Shown here piece by piece: positions 1-6,632 of a DNA stretch of 8,513 nucleotides. A model generated the notes under the pieces. The model saw only the letters and a program-made list of their open reading frames with translations, was not told the origin of the DNA and searched no databases. Position 1 is the first letter of the stretch. Every line of letters starts with the position of its first letter. The stretch comes from a bacterium (GTDB taxonomy: Bacteria > JAHJDO01), in the NCBI GenBank assembly GCA_030671985.1, contig DAOVHI010000058.1, positions 1-8,513 on the forward strand, in the 5' to 3' direction. Position numbers and translations under genes: made by a program.

Positions 1-27
1 AAGTGATATATTCTAAAGACATTTGCA

Positions 28-56
28 TTTTTTTCTGTTAGGATTCTGCTGATAAT
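28..56 (+). promoter_or_regulatory. possible promoter of the left operon (weak)
   Basis: The hexamer GATAAT at 51-56 matches a sigma-70 -10 box in five of six positions, and a TG lies just upstream at 47-48. The -35 position at the ideal 17-base spacing (28-33) is only a T run. A better -35-like TTGCAT at 23-28 is 22 bases away, which is too far. Transcription from this box would leave a leader of about 20 bases before the ATG at 86. The rest of 1-85 holds no open frame that clearly enters from upstream; all three forward frames stop within the first 63 bases. This is a guess from motif shape only. Confidence 0.2.
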
Positions 57-85
57 GGCATAGGGAAAAAGACGAAAGGAGTAAA

Positions 86-955
86 ATGAGAAATTCTTTA
101 ATTCTTCACGTTAATTATGTTGAGCAGGGTCAAACCATCCTTGAGATGTGTGAAAAGGCAGTTGAATGGGGATACGACGGCATCGAGTTTCGGCGTAAAC
201 GTTCAAAAGTTGACGAAACACCTGAGCAATATCTGGATTCAATTGCTGAAGCTGTTCAAAAAACAGGACTAAAGCATGTTCTTTTTGGAGGTCCAGGAGC
301 AAATCTTATGTCATCTGATGATAAAGTAAGAGAAAAGGAAATTGAAGAATGTATAACATTTTTTAAGTTGGCTGCCAAGCGGTTTAAGCTCACTGTTTGT
401 AATACAATGGCTGGTCCACTCTCTACAAAAGCCGAGCCAAGCTATAAATATGACAAGCAGGGTTCTGCGATTGCTACATCTAAACAATGGAAATGGGCAT
501 CAGAAGGATTCAAAACGCTTGGCGATCTTGCTTCAGAGTTGGGATTTCGATTTGCTTTTGAGACACATATGAATTATATTCACGATCTTCCCGAAGCTGC
601 AAAAAAACTTGTTGATATGATTGATAAAGGAAGTGTCGGAATCAATCTGGATTATGGAAATATCGGCCGCTTCCCAAAACCTGTTTCGCTTTCCGAAACC
701 ATTAATATATGTGCTGACAGACTATATTATGTACATCTAAAAAACATGTTCCGTCTTCGAAATACACCATACAACAGTTTCATAGCCTGTGGTATTGGAG
801 ATGGAATTGTTAACAACCGTAAATTTTTGCGTATCCTTAAGAAAAATGGTTATGAGGGTGCGATTTGTCTTGAAGCGCCAAGACAAGGCGATCGAGAATT
901 GTTTGCAAAACAGGATATTGCTTATATTCAAATGTTAATGAAAGAATTAGGTTAA
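86..955 (+). CDS. sugar phosphate isomerase/epimerase-like TIM barrel protein (AP endonuclease 2 / xylose isomerase-like fold)
   Basis: This 289-residue protein is predicted to be a cytoplasmic, metal-dependent TIM barrel enzyme of the family that includes IolE/IolI, hydroxypyruvate isomerase and many keto-sugar isomerases, epimerases and lyases. It shows a beta strand plus DGIEFRR near residues 31-37. The likely metal ligands sit at strand ends: E159 and H161 in FETH, D189 in NLDYGN, H217 in YVHLKN and E263 in CLEAP. A GIGDG turn lies at 236-240. The length is normal for the family, and no signal peptide or membrane segment is visible. The ATG is preceded by AAAGGAG at 75-81, a good Shine-Dalgarno sequence, so the start is secure. 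It is the first gene of a four-gene run whose last gene encodes another member of the same fold, with little similarity outside these motifs. The fold is clear; the reaction and substrate are unknown. Confidence 0.85.
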   Translation: MRNSLILHVNYVEQGQTILEMCEKAVEWGYDGIEFRRKRSKVDETPEQYLDSIAEAVQKTGLKHVLFGGPGANLMSSDDKVREKEIEECITFFKLAAKRFKLTVCNTMAGPLSTKAEPSYKYDKQGSAIATSKQWKWASEGFKTLGDLASELGFRFAFETHMNYIHDLPEAAKKLVDMIDKGSVGINLDYGNIGRFPKPVSLSETINICADRLYYVHLKNMFRLRNTPYNSFIACGIGDGIVNNRKFLRILKKNGYEGAICLEAPRQGDRELFAKQDIAYIQMLMKELG

Positions 956-986
956 ATTCTATGGCTATAAGAATAGCAATTAAGTT

Positions 987-2126
987 ATGACATCCAGAGA
1001 ACGAATTCTAAAGACACTTGACCACTCTGAGCCGGACAAAATTCCTTATGATTTGTCAGGAACAACGGTAACAGCAATAACAAAAACCGCCTTTATAAAC
1101 GCAATGAAGTTGCGAGATCTTCAGTGTGATTTCATAATGCATGATGACATACAGCAAATTGTTATTCCATCAAAACAAGTTCTTGATTATTTGGAAGTAG
1201 ATACTGTGAGGCTGGGTCCTGCGCGTGTCTATAATATCGAAAAAAAAGCAATCAGAAAGGATAAAACAATAACTTATCTGGATGAATGGGGTATAACATG
1301 GAGTATGAATACGGAGTCGGATTTTTATTTTAACGAAGACACCGCATATCCTCTTCAGAATGCAAAAACCATTGAGGATTTAAAATCATATGATTTCCCA
1401 AACCCTGATAAGACAGTAGACTTTGATATATTAAGAAAAGAACTTGGGTTTATTCCTGATGATAAGGCGCTTGTAGTTGACCGAAATTGCGCGGGATTAT
1501 TTGAAATGGCGTTTAGAATAAGGGGTTATGAGAATTTTTATATGGACCTAGCTTGTTCCCAAAAAATGGCTGAGTACTTGATTGATAAAATACTGGAAAT
1601 AAAAATGCAATATTGGGATAGAGTTCTTTCGTTTGCAGGCAAACGGACAGATGTTATTGCTGAGTGTGATGATCTTGGAACACAGCAAGGATTATTGGTA
1701 TCACCCGATATGTACAGACGGATTCTCAAGCCAAGACAAAAGAAGTTGTTATCTTTCATTAAATCAAAGGCCTCGCAGGCGAAAATCTTTTTTCACAGCT
1801 GCGGCGCAATATCAGAAATAATCCCGGATCTCATTGAAGCGGGAGTAGATATATTAAATCCGGTTCAAACTAATGCTTCAGGCATGAATGCGGAGAAGTT
1901 AAAAAAAGAATTTTCGAAAGATATTTGCTTCTGGGGAGGAGAAGTTAATATTCAGGAAACACTGCCTCATGGAACACCTCAGCAGGTTAGAGATGATGTA
2001 AAAAGATCCGTCGAGATACTTGCCAAAGACGGGGGATATGTATTTTCTACTGTTCACAATATTCAGGCAGATGTTCCTGCTGAAAATTTCTGGGCAATGT
2101 GGGAAGAATTTCAAAAAACAAGATAA
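987..2126 (+). CDS. uroporphyrinogen decarboxylase superfamily protein (not HemE; possible methyltransferase-like enzyme)
   Basis: This 379-residue protein belongs to the URO-D superfamily, which includes HemE and the cobamide-dependent methyltransferases MtaA, MtbA and CmuA. Family signs are the N-terminus SRERILKTLDHSEPDKIP (3-20), DDLGTQQG (228-235) followed by SPDMYRRILKP, HSCG (270-273), and the C-terminal DVPAEN (362-367). The substrate-binding RQAGRY-type motif of true HemE near the N-terminus is missing, so haem synthesis is unlikely. H270 and C272 match the first two zinc ligands of MtaA-type enzymes. By eye, the third-ligand position falls on H357 (VHN) rather than Cys. No corrinoid-binding partner is encoded nearby. 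The start lacks a clear Shine-Dalgarno sequence but is supported by the family-typical N-terminus. It lies 31 bases after the first gene and 18 before the oxidoreductase. The family is secure; the reaction is unknown, and methyl transfer or a decarboxylation/retro-aldol reaction on a sugar-derived compound are both possible. Confidence 0.85.
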   Translation: MTSRERILKTLDHSEPDKIPYDLSGTTVTAITKTAFINAMKLRDLQCDFIMHDDIQQIVIPSKQVLDYLEVDTVRLGPARVYNIEKKAIRKDKTITYLDEWGITWSMNTESDFYFNEDTAYPLQNAKTIEDLKSYDFPNPDKTVDFDILRKELGFIPDDKALVVDRNCAGLFEMAFRIRGYENFYMDLACSQKMAEYLIDKILEIKMQYWDRVLSFAGKRTDVIAECDDLGTQQGLLVSPDMYRRILKPRQKKLLSFIKSKASQAKIFFHSCGAISEIIPDLIEAGVDILNPVQTNASGMNAEKLKKEFSKDICFWGGEVNIQETLPHGTPQQVRDDVKRSVEILAKDGGYVFSTVHNIQADVPAENFWAMWEEFQKTR

Positions 2127-2144
2127 AAAACAAGGGGAAATGAC

Positions 2145-3191
2145 ATGCCAAAAAACAAGAACGAAAAAATTAACGTAGGTGTTATTGGTCTCGGAAAAAG
2201 CGGATGGGGAATACATATCGTTATGCTCAGGAAAGTATTGGACAGATATAATATCGTAGCTGTTTCCGATTCGGATAAAAAGAGACAAAAAGAGGCATCT
2301 GACGAATTCAACTGTCGCACATATTCCAGAGTCGATGACTTAATAAAAGATCCTGACGTCGAACTTGTGATTGTTGCAACTCCTTCACATCTACATACAG
2401 ATTGCAGTATCAAGGCATTAAAGGCAGGGAAACATGTTGTGTGTGAAAAGCCTATGGCAACTTGTTTAGCAGACGCGGATAAGATGATTAGAACTTCAAA
2501 AAAGACTGGTATGATACTGGCTCCTTTCCAGAATCGTCGTTACACACCAGATTTTCTAAAGATTAAGAAGATTATTGATTCAGGGAAGTTGGGTCGTATA
2601 ATAATGATCAAACAAGCATGGCACGGATTCTCAAGACGATGGGATTGGCAAACATTAAAGGAATTTGGAGGAGGAACACTTAATAATACTGCTCCTCATG
2701 CAATAGACGTACTACTGCAGTTGTTTGGAGAGAAAGATCCTGAGGAAGTATTCTGTCATCTGGAGCGGACACTGACGCTTGGAGATGCTGATGATCATGT
2801 AAAAATCATACTGAAGGCAAAAGGACAGCCAATGATTGATCTGGAACTGACAAGCGCATGCGCGTATCCTAATGAACATTGGCTTGTAATGGGAACACAT
2901 GGAACTCTGGCTGGAAATGGTAAAGAACTTAGATGGAAATATTTTGATCCTAAAAAACTTCCTAACAGAAAGGCTGAGACAAAACCCACTCCCGATCGCA
3001 GTTACAATTCAGAAAAAATTCCGTGGAAAGAGCAAACATGGAAAGCTGCCGGCTCTACGTCAAGAGACCCTGATTTTTATAATGACGTTTATAAAACGAT
3101 TCGCAATGGAAAACCGCTTTATATAACACCGGAAAGTGTCCGTCGACAGATTGCATTAATACAGAAATGCCATGAAATGTGTCCTGTATAA
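2145..3191 (+). CDS. Gfo/Idh/MocA family NAD(P)-dependent oxidoreductase
   Basis: This 348-residue protein is predicted to oxidise or reduce a sugar, glycoside or cyclitol hydroxyl with NAD(P) in the cytoplasm. The Rossmann domain opens with VGVIGLGKSG (11-20), the dinucleotide-binding GxGxxG. The acidic/polar end of the second strand is at SDSD (41-44). ATPSHLH (78-84) and CEKPMA (100-105) follow, the latter with the family's catalytic-type Lys at K102. The C-terminal alpha/beta domain has GGGTLNNTAPHAID (175-188), corresponding to the usual GGG-x-x-x-D-x-x-x-H-x-ID element. It retains H185 and D188, but N181 stands where Asp is common. Length is typical. AAGGGG at 2132-2137 is a good ribosome site for the ATG. 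D42 after strand two hints at NAD rather than NADP, which is an inference only. Its position beside two isomerase-like TIM barrels recalls IolG with IolE/IolI, and glycoside 3-oxidation systems. Confidence 0.92.
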   Translation: MPKNKNEKINVGVIGLGKSGWGIHIVMLRKVLDRYNIVAVSDSDKKRQKEASDEFNCRTYSRVDDLIKDPDVELVIVATPSHLHTDCSIKALKAGKHVVCEKPMATCLADADKMIRTSKKTGMILAPFQNRRYTPDFLKIKKIIDSGKLGRIIMIKQAWHGFSRRWDWQTLKEFGGGTLNNTAPHAIDVLLQLFGEKDPEEVFCHLERTLTLGDADDHVKIILKAKGQPMIDLELTSACAYPNEHWLVMGTHGTLAGNGKELRWKYFDPKKLPNRKAETKPTPDRSYNSEKIPWKEQTWKAAGSTSRDPDFYNDVYKTIRNGKPLYITPESVRRQIALIQKCHEMCPV

Positions 3192-3198
3192 AAACAAT

Positions 3199-3204
3199 AG
3201 GAGG
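3199..3204 (+). promoter_or_regulatory. strong Shine-Dalgarno for the last gene of the left operon
   Basis: AGGAGG, a perfect match to the anti-Shine-Dalgarno core, lies 8 bases before the ATG at 3213. It is the strongest ribosome site in the operon, contrasting with the almost absent one before the URO-D-like gene. Confidence 0.85.
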
Positions 3205-3212
3205 AAAAACAA

Positions 3213-4028
3213 ATGAAAAAATCGCTTTGTCACTATAGCTATCATAGAAGAATTAAAGAAGAAGCATGGAGTCTTGAAAGATTTGTTTCCGAAGCTGAGA
3301 AACTTGGCATTGAGGGCATTGATTTCCATGTAGCGTATTTGCCTGAATATAAAGAAGCCGTAAAACAGATAAACGCGCTTATGTCAAAGACAACCCTTGA
3401 ACTGTCAGGAATTTCCATGTCCAATAGTTTTAATAAGGAAGAAGATGAATTTAATGAGCAGGTTGAAAAAGTCAAAAGATGGCTGGACGTTGCAGGAGAT
3501 GTAGGCTCTCCTGTCTCAAGAATCTTTGGCGGAAGCATTAGCGACAGAAGTGATACAAAAGAGATTGAAAAAGCACTTGATAAGGTTATAAAAGGCATAG
3601 AATTGGTTCTTCCTTCTGCTGAGAAGAATAATGTTATATTAGCTTTAGAAAATCATGGTGGACTGCCATGCACAGGCGAAGAGCAGGTAGAAGTTATAGA
3701 AAAAATAAACTCTCCATTTTTAAAGGCCACAATTGATGTTGGTAATTATATGCAGTGCGGTCAAACAGGAGATGAGGGAACAAAGATTGCTGCCCCATAC
3801 TGCAGATATGTGCATTTCAAAGATTTCAAAAAAGATCCAACACACAAAAGAGGGCTTCGTCCGACTGTTGTTGGAAAAGGTGATGTAGATCATGCTAAAT
3901 GTCTTCAGTATGTCAAAAATGCAGGATTTGACGGGTTTGTTGCACTTGAATATGAAGGAGAGGAAGATGAACAAACAGGTGTTCCTGCAAGTGTGGAGTT
4001 CATGAAATATGTTATGAAAAGTTATTGA
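3213..4028 (+). CDS. second sugar phosphate isomerase/epimerase-like TIM barrel protein
   Basis: This 271-residue protein is predicted to be a cytoplasmic, metal-dependent xylose-isomerase-like TIM barrel enzyme. Visible elements are LGIEGIDFHV (31-40), SRIFGG (102-107), ALENHGG (144-150) with E146 and H148, TIDVGN (173-178) with D175, YVHFKD (199-204) with H201, GKGDVD (221-226) and ALEYEG (244-249) with E246. The four acidic/His positions match the metal ligands expected of the fold, so it should be active. It differs strongly from the first TIM barrel gene of the operon (for example ENH against ETH, and a shorter mid-region), so it is not a recent duplicate and probably does a different step. 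An AGGAGG site fixes the start. It ends 35 bases from the end of the converging prepilin peptidase gene. The fold is clear; the substrate is unknown. Confidence 0.87.
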   Translation: MKKSLCHYSYHRRIKEEAWSLERFVSEAEKLGIEGIDFHVAYLPEYKEAVKQINALMSKTTLELSGISMSNSFNKEEDEFNEQVEKVKRWLDVAGDVGSPVSRIFGGSISDRSDTKEIEKALDKVIKGIELVLPSAEKNNVILALENHGGLPCTGEEQVEVIEKINSPFLKATIDVGNYMQCGQTGDEGTKIAAPYCRYVHFKDFKKDPTHKRGLRPTVVGKGDVDHAKCLQYVKNAGFDGFVALEYEGEEDEQTGVPASVEFMKYVMKSY

Positions 4029-4063
4029 GAGAGAAAATTAGCAAATAACACTGACGAGCTGCT

Positions 4064-4975
4064 TCACATGCCCAATAGCTTTTGAAGAATAGTTGGATAA
4101 ATTTTAAGAAGCTTATCTCCGTATAAGATAGATAAAATTGCACCGAAGACAATATACGGACCAAACGGTATTGCGATTCCTCTTCTGCGGTTTAACTGAT
4201 AAATTAAACTTTTAGCGGGAACTATGAAATAAAGCTGTATTTTTGTGAGTCCCCTACTCTTTCTTTTTATTTTTTTAAATGTTGCACCTACTCTTTCTAT
4301 TGCTATTAGAATTATAAGGCCTACTCCAAAAAATGCGCCCGCAAGAAAAGATATAAAAAGAGTCATTAAAGTATATTGCCATCCAATGAATGCCCCTATC
4401 ATTGCTATTAGCTTAATATCTCCTCCCCCCATTGCTTCCTTTTTAAAAATAAACCAGCCAAAAAGGGCAACACATGTAAGAGTTAATCCTCCAAACAAAA
4501 CCCCTCCTAATGATCTCAGTAAAGCCTCAAGATTTGACGCCGAATTCATTAACGGAGGATAAAGGAAGCTTATTAAAAGCCCGAAAACAATTCCAAAAAG
4601 AGAAAACAAATCAGGGATGAACATCCACTCAATGTCTATAAAGGAAACAACTATAAATATTGTAAAAAGAAATGAATATATAAAGAATTTAATACTGATG
4701 CCAAATTTGAAATATAGTAACAGTAAGAGTATTCCTGTGAGAAGTTCAACAACAAAATACTGCGCAGATATCTTCTCTTTACAAAACCTGCATCTGCCTC
4801 TAAGCAGAACATAGCTTATTAACGGAATATTATCGAACCATTTTATACTCTTGCGGCATTTCGGACATCGAGACGGAGGTGATACTATTGACTTTTGCCT
4901 TGGAATTCGACAAATACAGACATTTAAAAAACTACCTATACACAAACCAAATATTAAAACAAAAAAAACTATCAA
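4064..4975 (-). CDS. pilD: type IV prepilin peptidase / N-methyltransferase (A24 family)
   Basis: This 303-residue integral membrane aspartyl protease is predicted to cleave the leader of type IV pilins or type II secretion pseudopilins and to methylate the new N-terminus. An N-terminal membrane segment leads into GSFLNVCICRIPR (14-26). It is followed by the cytoplasmic zinc-type domain with two CxxC pairs (C37/C40 and C62/C65) and KWFDNIPLISY (45-55). The catalytic aspartates are D114 in FIDIE and D186 in GGGD. Further hydrophobic stretches lie near 74-90, 97-117, 120-140, 155-177, 202-226 and 270-287. A basic stretch at about 231-266, before IPFGPY (269-274), is longer than I expect for the family. 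The start is TTG (4975-4973), overlapping the rpsA stop as TTGA; no better start exists upstream of the conserved GSFLNV. The Shine-Dalgarno is weak, so translation is probably coupled to rpsA. The symbol names the family (also gspO/tapA); no pilin gene is visible here. Confidence 0.93.
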   Translation of the reverse strand: MIVFFVLIFGLCIGSFLNVCICRIPRQKSIVSPPSRCPKCRKSIKWFDNIPLISYVLLRGRCRFCKEKISAQYFVVELLTGILLLLLYFKFGISIKFFIYSFLFTIFIVVSFIDIEWMFIPDLFSLFGIVFGLLISFLYPPLMNSASNLEALLRSLGGVLFGGLTLTCVALFGWFIFKKEAMGGGDIKLIAMIGAFIGWQYTLMTLFISFLAGAFFGVGLIILIAIERVGATFKKIKRKSRGLTKIQLYFIVPAKSLIYQLNRRRGIAIPFGPYIVFGAILSILYGDKLLKIYPTILQKLLGM

Positions 4976-6570
4976 TTTTTATCTTTGTTTTTTACTTCTT
5001 CTTTTTCCTGCTCATTGCCGGACTCTTTTGCGCTTAGACTTATCTTTCTTCCCTGCAAATCAATTTTAACTATTTTGGCGGCAATCTTGGTCCCGATTTT
5101 GTATTTCTTCTCTATATCCACTCCTTCATCCAGTTCCGAAACGTGAATCAAGCCCTCTACTCCTTGTTCAAGCTCAACAAAAATACCAAACTTAGTTATC
5201 TTTATTACTTTACACTCCACATCCATCTCGTCTTTATATTTATCAGCTAACTCTTCCCATGGATCAGGCGTAAGCTGTTTTACCCCTAGTGATATTTTCT
5301 TATTATCAGAATCTATCGATATCACAACAATTTCTATCTCATCACCTTTTTTAAACATTTTCGATAGATCATTTGTTCTCGTGGACCATGACAAGTCTGA
5401 GACGTGTACCAACCCGTCTACTCCTTCTTCCATTTCAACAAACACGCCATAATCAGTTATGTTTCTAACTATACCCTTAATCTTCGCTCCAACAGGATAT
5501 TTTTCTTCTACTTTTTCCCATGGATTTACTTCCAATTGTTTCATGCCTAAAGAGATTTTTCCTTCCCCTTTCTCAAGACTCAAAACAATAGCCTCTACCA
5601 CGTCTCCTATTTTTACAATTTCAGAGGGATGCATAATCTTTTTCGTCCACGACATCTGAGATATATGCATTAAGCCCTCTATTCCTTCTTCCAATTCAAC
5701 AAAGGCTCCATAAGCAGTAATATTCACTACTTTCCCCTTAATCTTTGAACCAACAGGATATTTTTCATCTATCGCTAACCATGGATTGGGAGTTTTTTGT
5801 TTTAGCCCAAGCGACACTCTGTTCTTTTCTTTATCAATTGATAGGATCATAACTTCTATCTCCTGTCCAAGAGAAAGCACGTCTGAAGGATGCGATATAC
5901 GTCCCCATGATATATCCGTTATATGAAGTAAGCCATCAATTCCTCCAAGGTCAACAAATGCTCCAAAATCTGTTAGATTTTTAATAAATCCTTTTCTAAT
6001 CTGTCCTTCTGTTAGCTCCTCAAAAAGCTTTTCTCTATCCGCTGCTTGTGTTTTCTGAAACAACGCTTTACGAGAAAGCACAACATTTCTGCGCATTTTA
6101 TTTAATTTTATGATCTTAAATTCCAAATCTTTACTAACCATATTTTCAAAATCTGCAATTATCTTGATATCTGACTGTGAAGTGGGTAAGAAACCCTCGA
6201 CTCCGATATCCACGGAAAACCCGCCTTTTATCCTTCTTATCAGTTTGCCTGTAACACTTTTCTCTTCCGAAAACGCTGCCACGATATCGTTCCAAAACTT
6301 CATTTGGCCGGCTTTCTCTTTTGATAAGACTACCGAGCCTGATTCATCTTCAACTTTTTCAAGCAAAACTTCGGTCTCATCTCCAACCTTTAGCTTAGAT
6401 GCGTCTTTGAATTCATCAATGTGGATTACTCCTTCAGACTTATACCCTATATCTACTACTACCTCATTTCGTCCTATTTCAATAATTACACCAGTTACAA
6501 CGTCCCCTTTTTTAATATCTTTAAAACTCTGCTCATATAATGCTTCTAAATCTTCCTTAACCTTCTGCAT
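4972..6570 (-). CDS. rpsA: 30S ribosomal protein S1
   Basis: This 532-residue protein has six S1 (OB-fold) RNA-binding domains at roughly 20-85, 103-168, 187-257, 272-345, 359-431 and 446-515. They are followed by a charged tail rich in Lys and Glu. It is predicted to bind mRNA and help load it onto the 30S subunit. Domains 3-6 are the best conserved, with repeated signatures such as DFGAFVDL (201-208), AYGAFVEL (286-293), DYGVFVEM (373-380) and KFGIFVEL (460-467), and NPW/DPW plus KYPVG linkers between them. Domains 1 and 2 are more divergent, as in other S1 proteins where they contact the ribosome. Six domains is the Gram-negative-type arrangement; Firmicutes homologues usually have four. 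The ATG has an AAGGAGGA site upstream. It follows plsC after 62 bases and overlaps the prepilin peptidase gene by 4. Confidence 0.97.
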   Translation of the reverse strand: MQKVKEDLEALYEQSFKDIKKGDVVTGVIIEIGRNEVVVDIGYKSEGVIHIDEFKDASKLKVGDETEVLLEKVEDESGSVVLSKEKAGQMKFWNDIVAAFSEEKSVTGKLIRRIKGGFSVDIGVEGFLPTSQSDIKIIADFENMVSKDLEFKIIKLNKMRRNVVLSRKALFQKTQAADREKLFEELTEGQIRKGFIKNLTDFGAFVDLGGIDGLLHITDISWGRISHPSDVLSLGQEIEVMILSIDKEKNRVSLGLKQKTPNPWLAIDEKYPVGSKIKGKVVNITAYGAFVELEEGIEGLMHISQMSWTKKIMHPSEIVKIGDVVEAIVLSLEKGEGKISLGMKQLEVNPWEKVEEKYPVGAKIKGIVRNITDYGVFVEMEEGVDGLVHVSDLSWSTRTNDLSKMFKKGDEIEIVVISIDSDNKKISLGVKQLTPDPWEELADKYKDEMDVECKVIKITKFGIFVELEQGVEGLIHVSELDEGVDIEKKYKIGTKIAAKIVKIDLQGRKISLSAKESGNEQEKEEVKNKDKN

Positions 6571-6580
6571 TAAACTAAAA

Positions 6581-6589
6581 TCCTCCTTA
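6581..6589 (-). promoter_or_regulatory. strong Shine-Dalgarno in the plsC-rpsA gap
   Basis: On the minus strand this reads ATAAGGAGGA, a full anti-Shine-Dalgarno match about 11 bases before the rpsA ATG. The gap 6571-6632 is the only spacing longer than a few bases in the right block, so it could also hold an rpsA promoter or leader. I found no convincing -35/-10 pair and no GC-rich hairpin in it, only a short AT-rich inverted repeat CTAT-TTT-ATAG. Confidence 0.8.
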
Positions 6590-6632
6590 TTTTCTAAAAT
6601 TTGTTTCTATAAAATAGCAAACTGTTTCTCTG

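Noticed and set aside
10-21. 12-base match ATTCTAAAGACA between the left edge and 1007-1018 inside the URO-D-like gene, raising the idea of a decayed gene copy
   Set aside because: A couple of 12-base matches are expected by chance in 8.5 kb, and the flanks do not continue the similarity.
987-2126. Assignment as HemE, uroporphyrinogen decarboxylase of haem synthesis
   Set aside because: The N-terminal RQAGRY-type substrate motif is absent and the neighbours are sugar-type enzymes.
1899-2288. Minus-strand open frame of 129 codons across the URO-D-like/oxidoreductase junction
   Set aside because: No recognisable domain or ribosome site; it lies opposite two well-supported genes.
3242-3598. 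Minus-strand open frame of 118 codons inside the second TIM barrel gene
   Set aside because: Low-complexity Ser/Leu-rich shadow of a conserved coding frame.
4021-4049. Inverted repeat GTTATT...AATAAC with a 17-base loop as a terminator for the convergent blocks
   Set aside because: Six AT-rich pairs with a long loop are too weak; the short TTTT on the minus side is not enough.
5050-6500. Near-repeats within rpsA as a DNA repeat array
   Set aside because: They are protein-level S1 domain repeats with diverged DNA, normal for rpsA.
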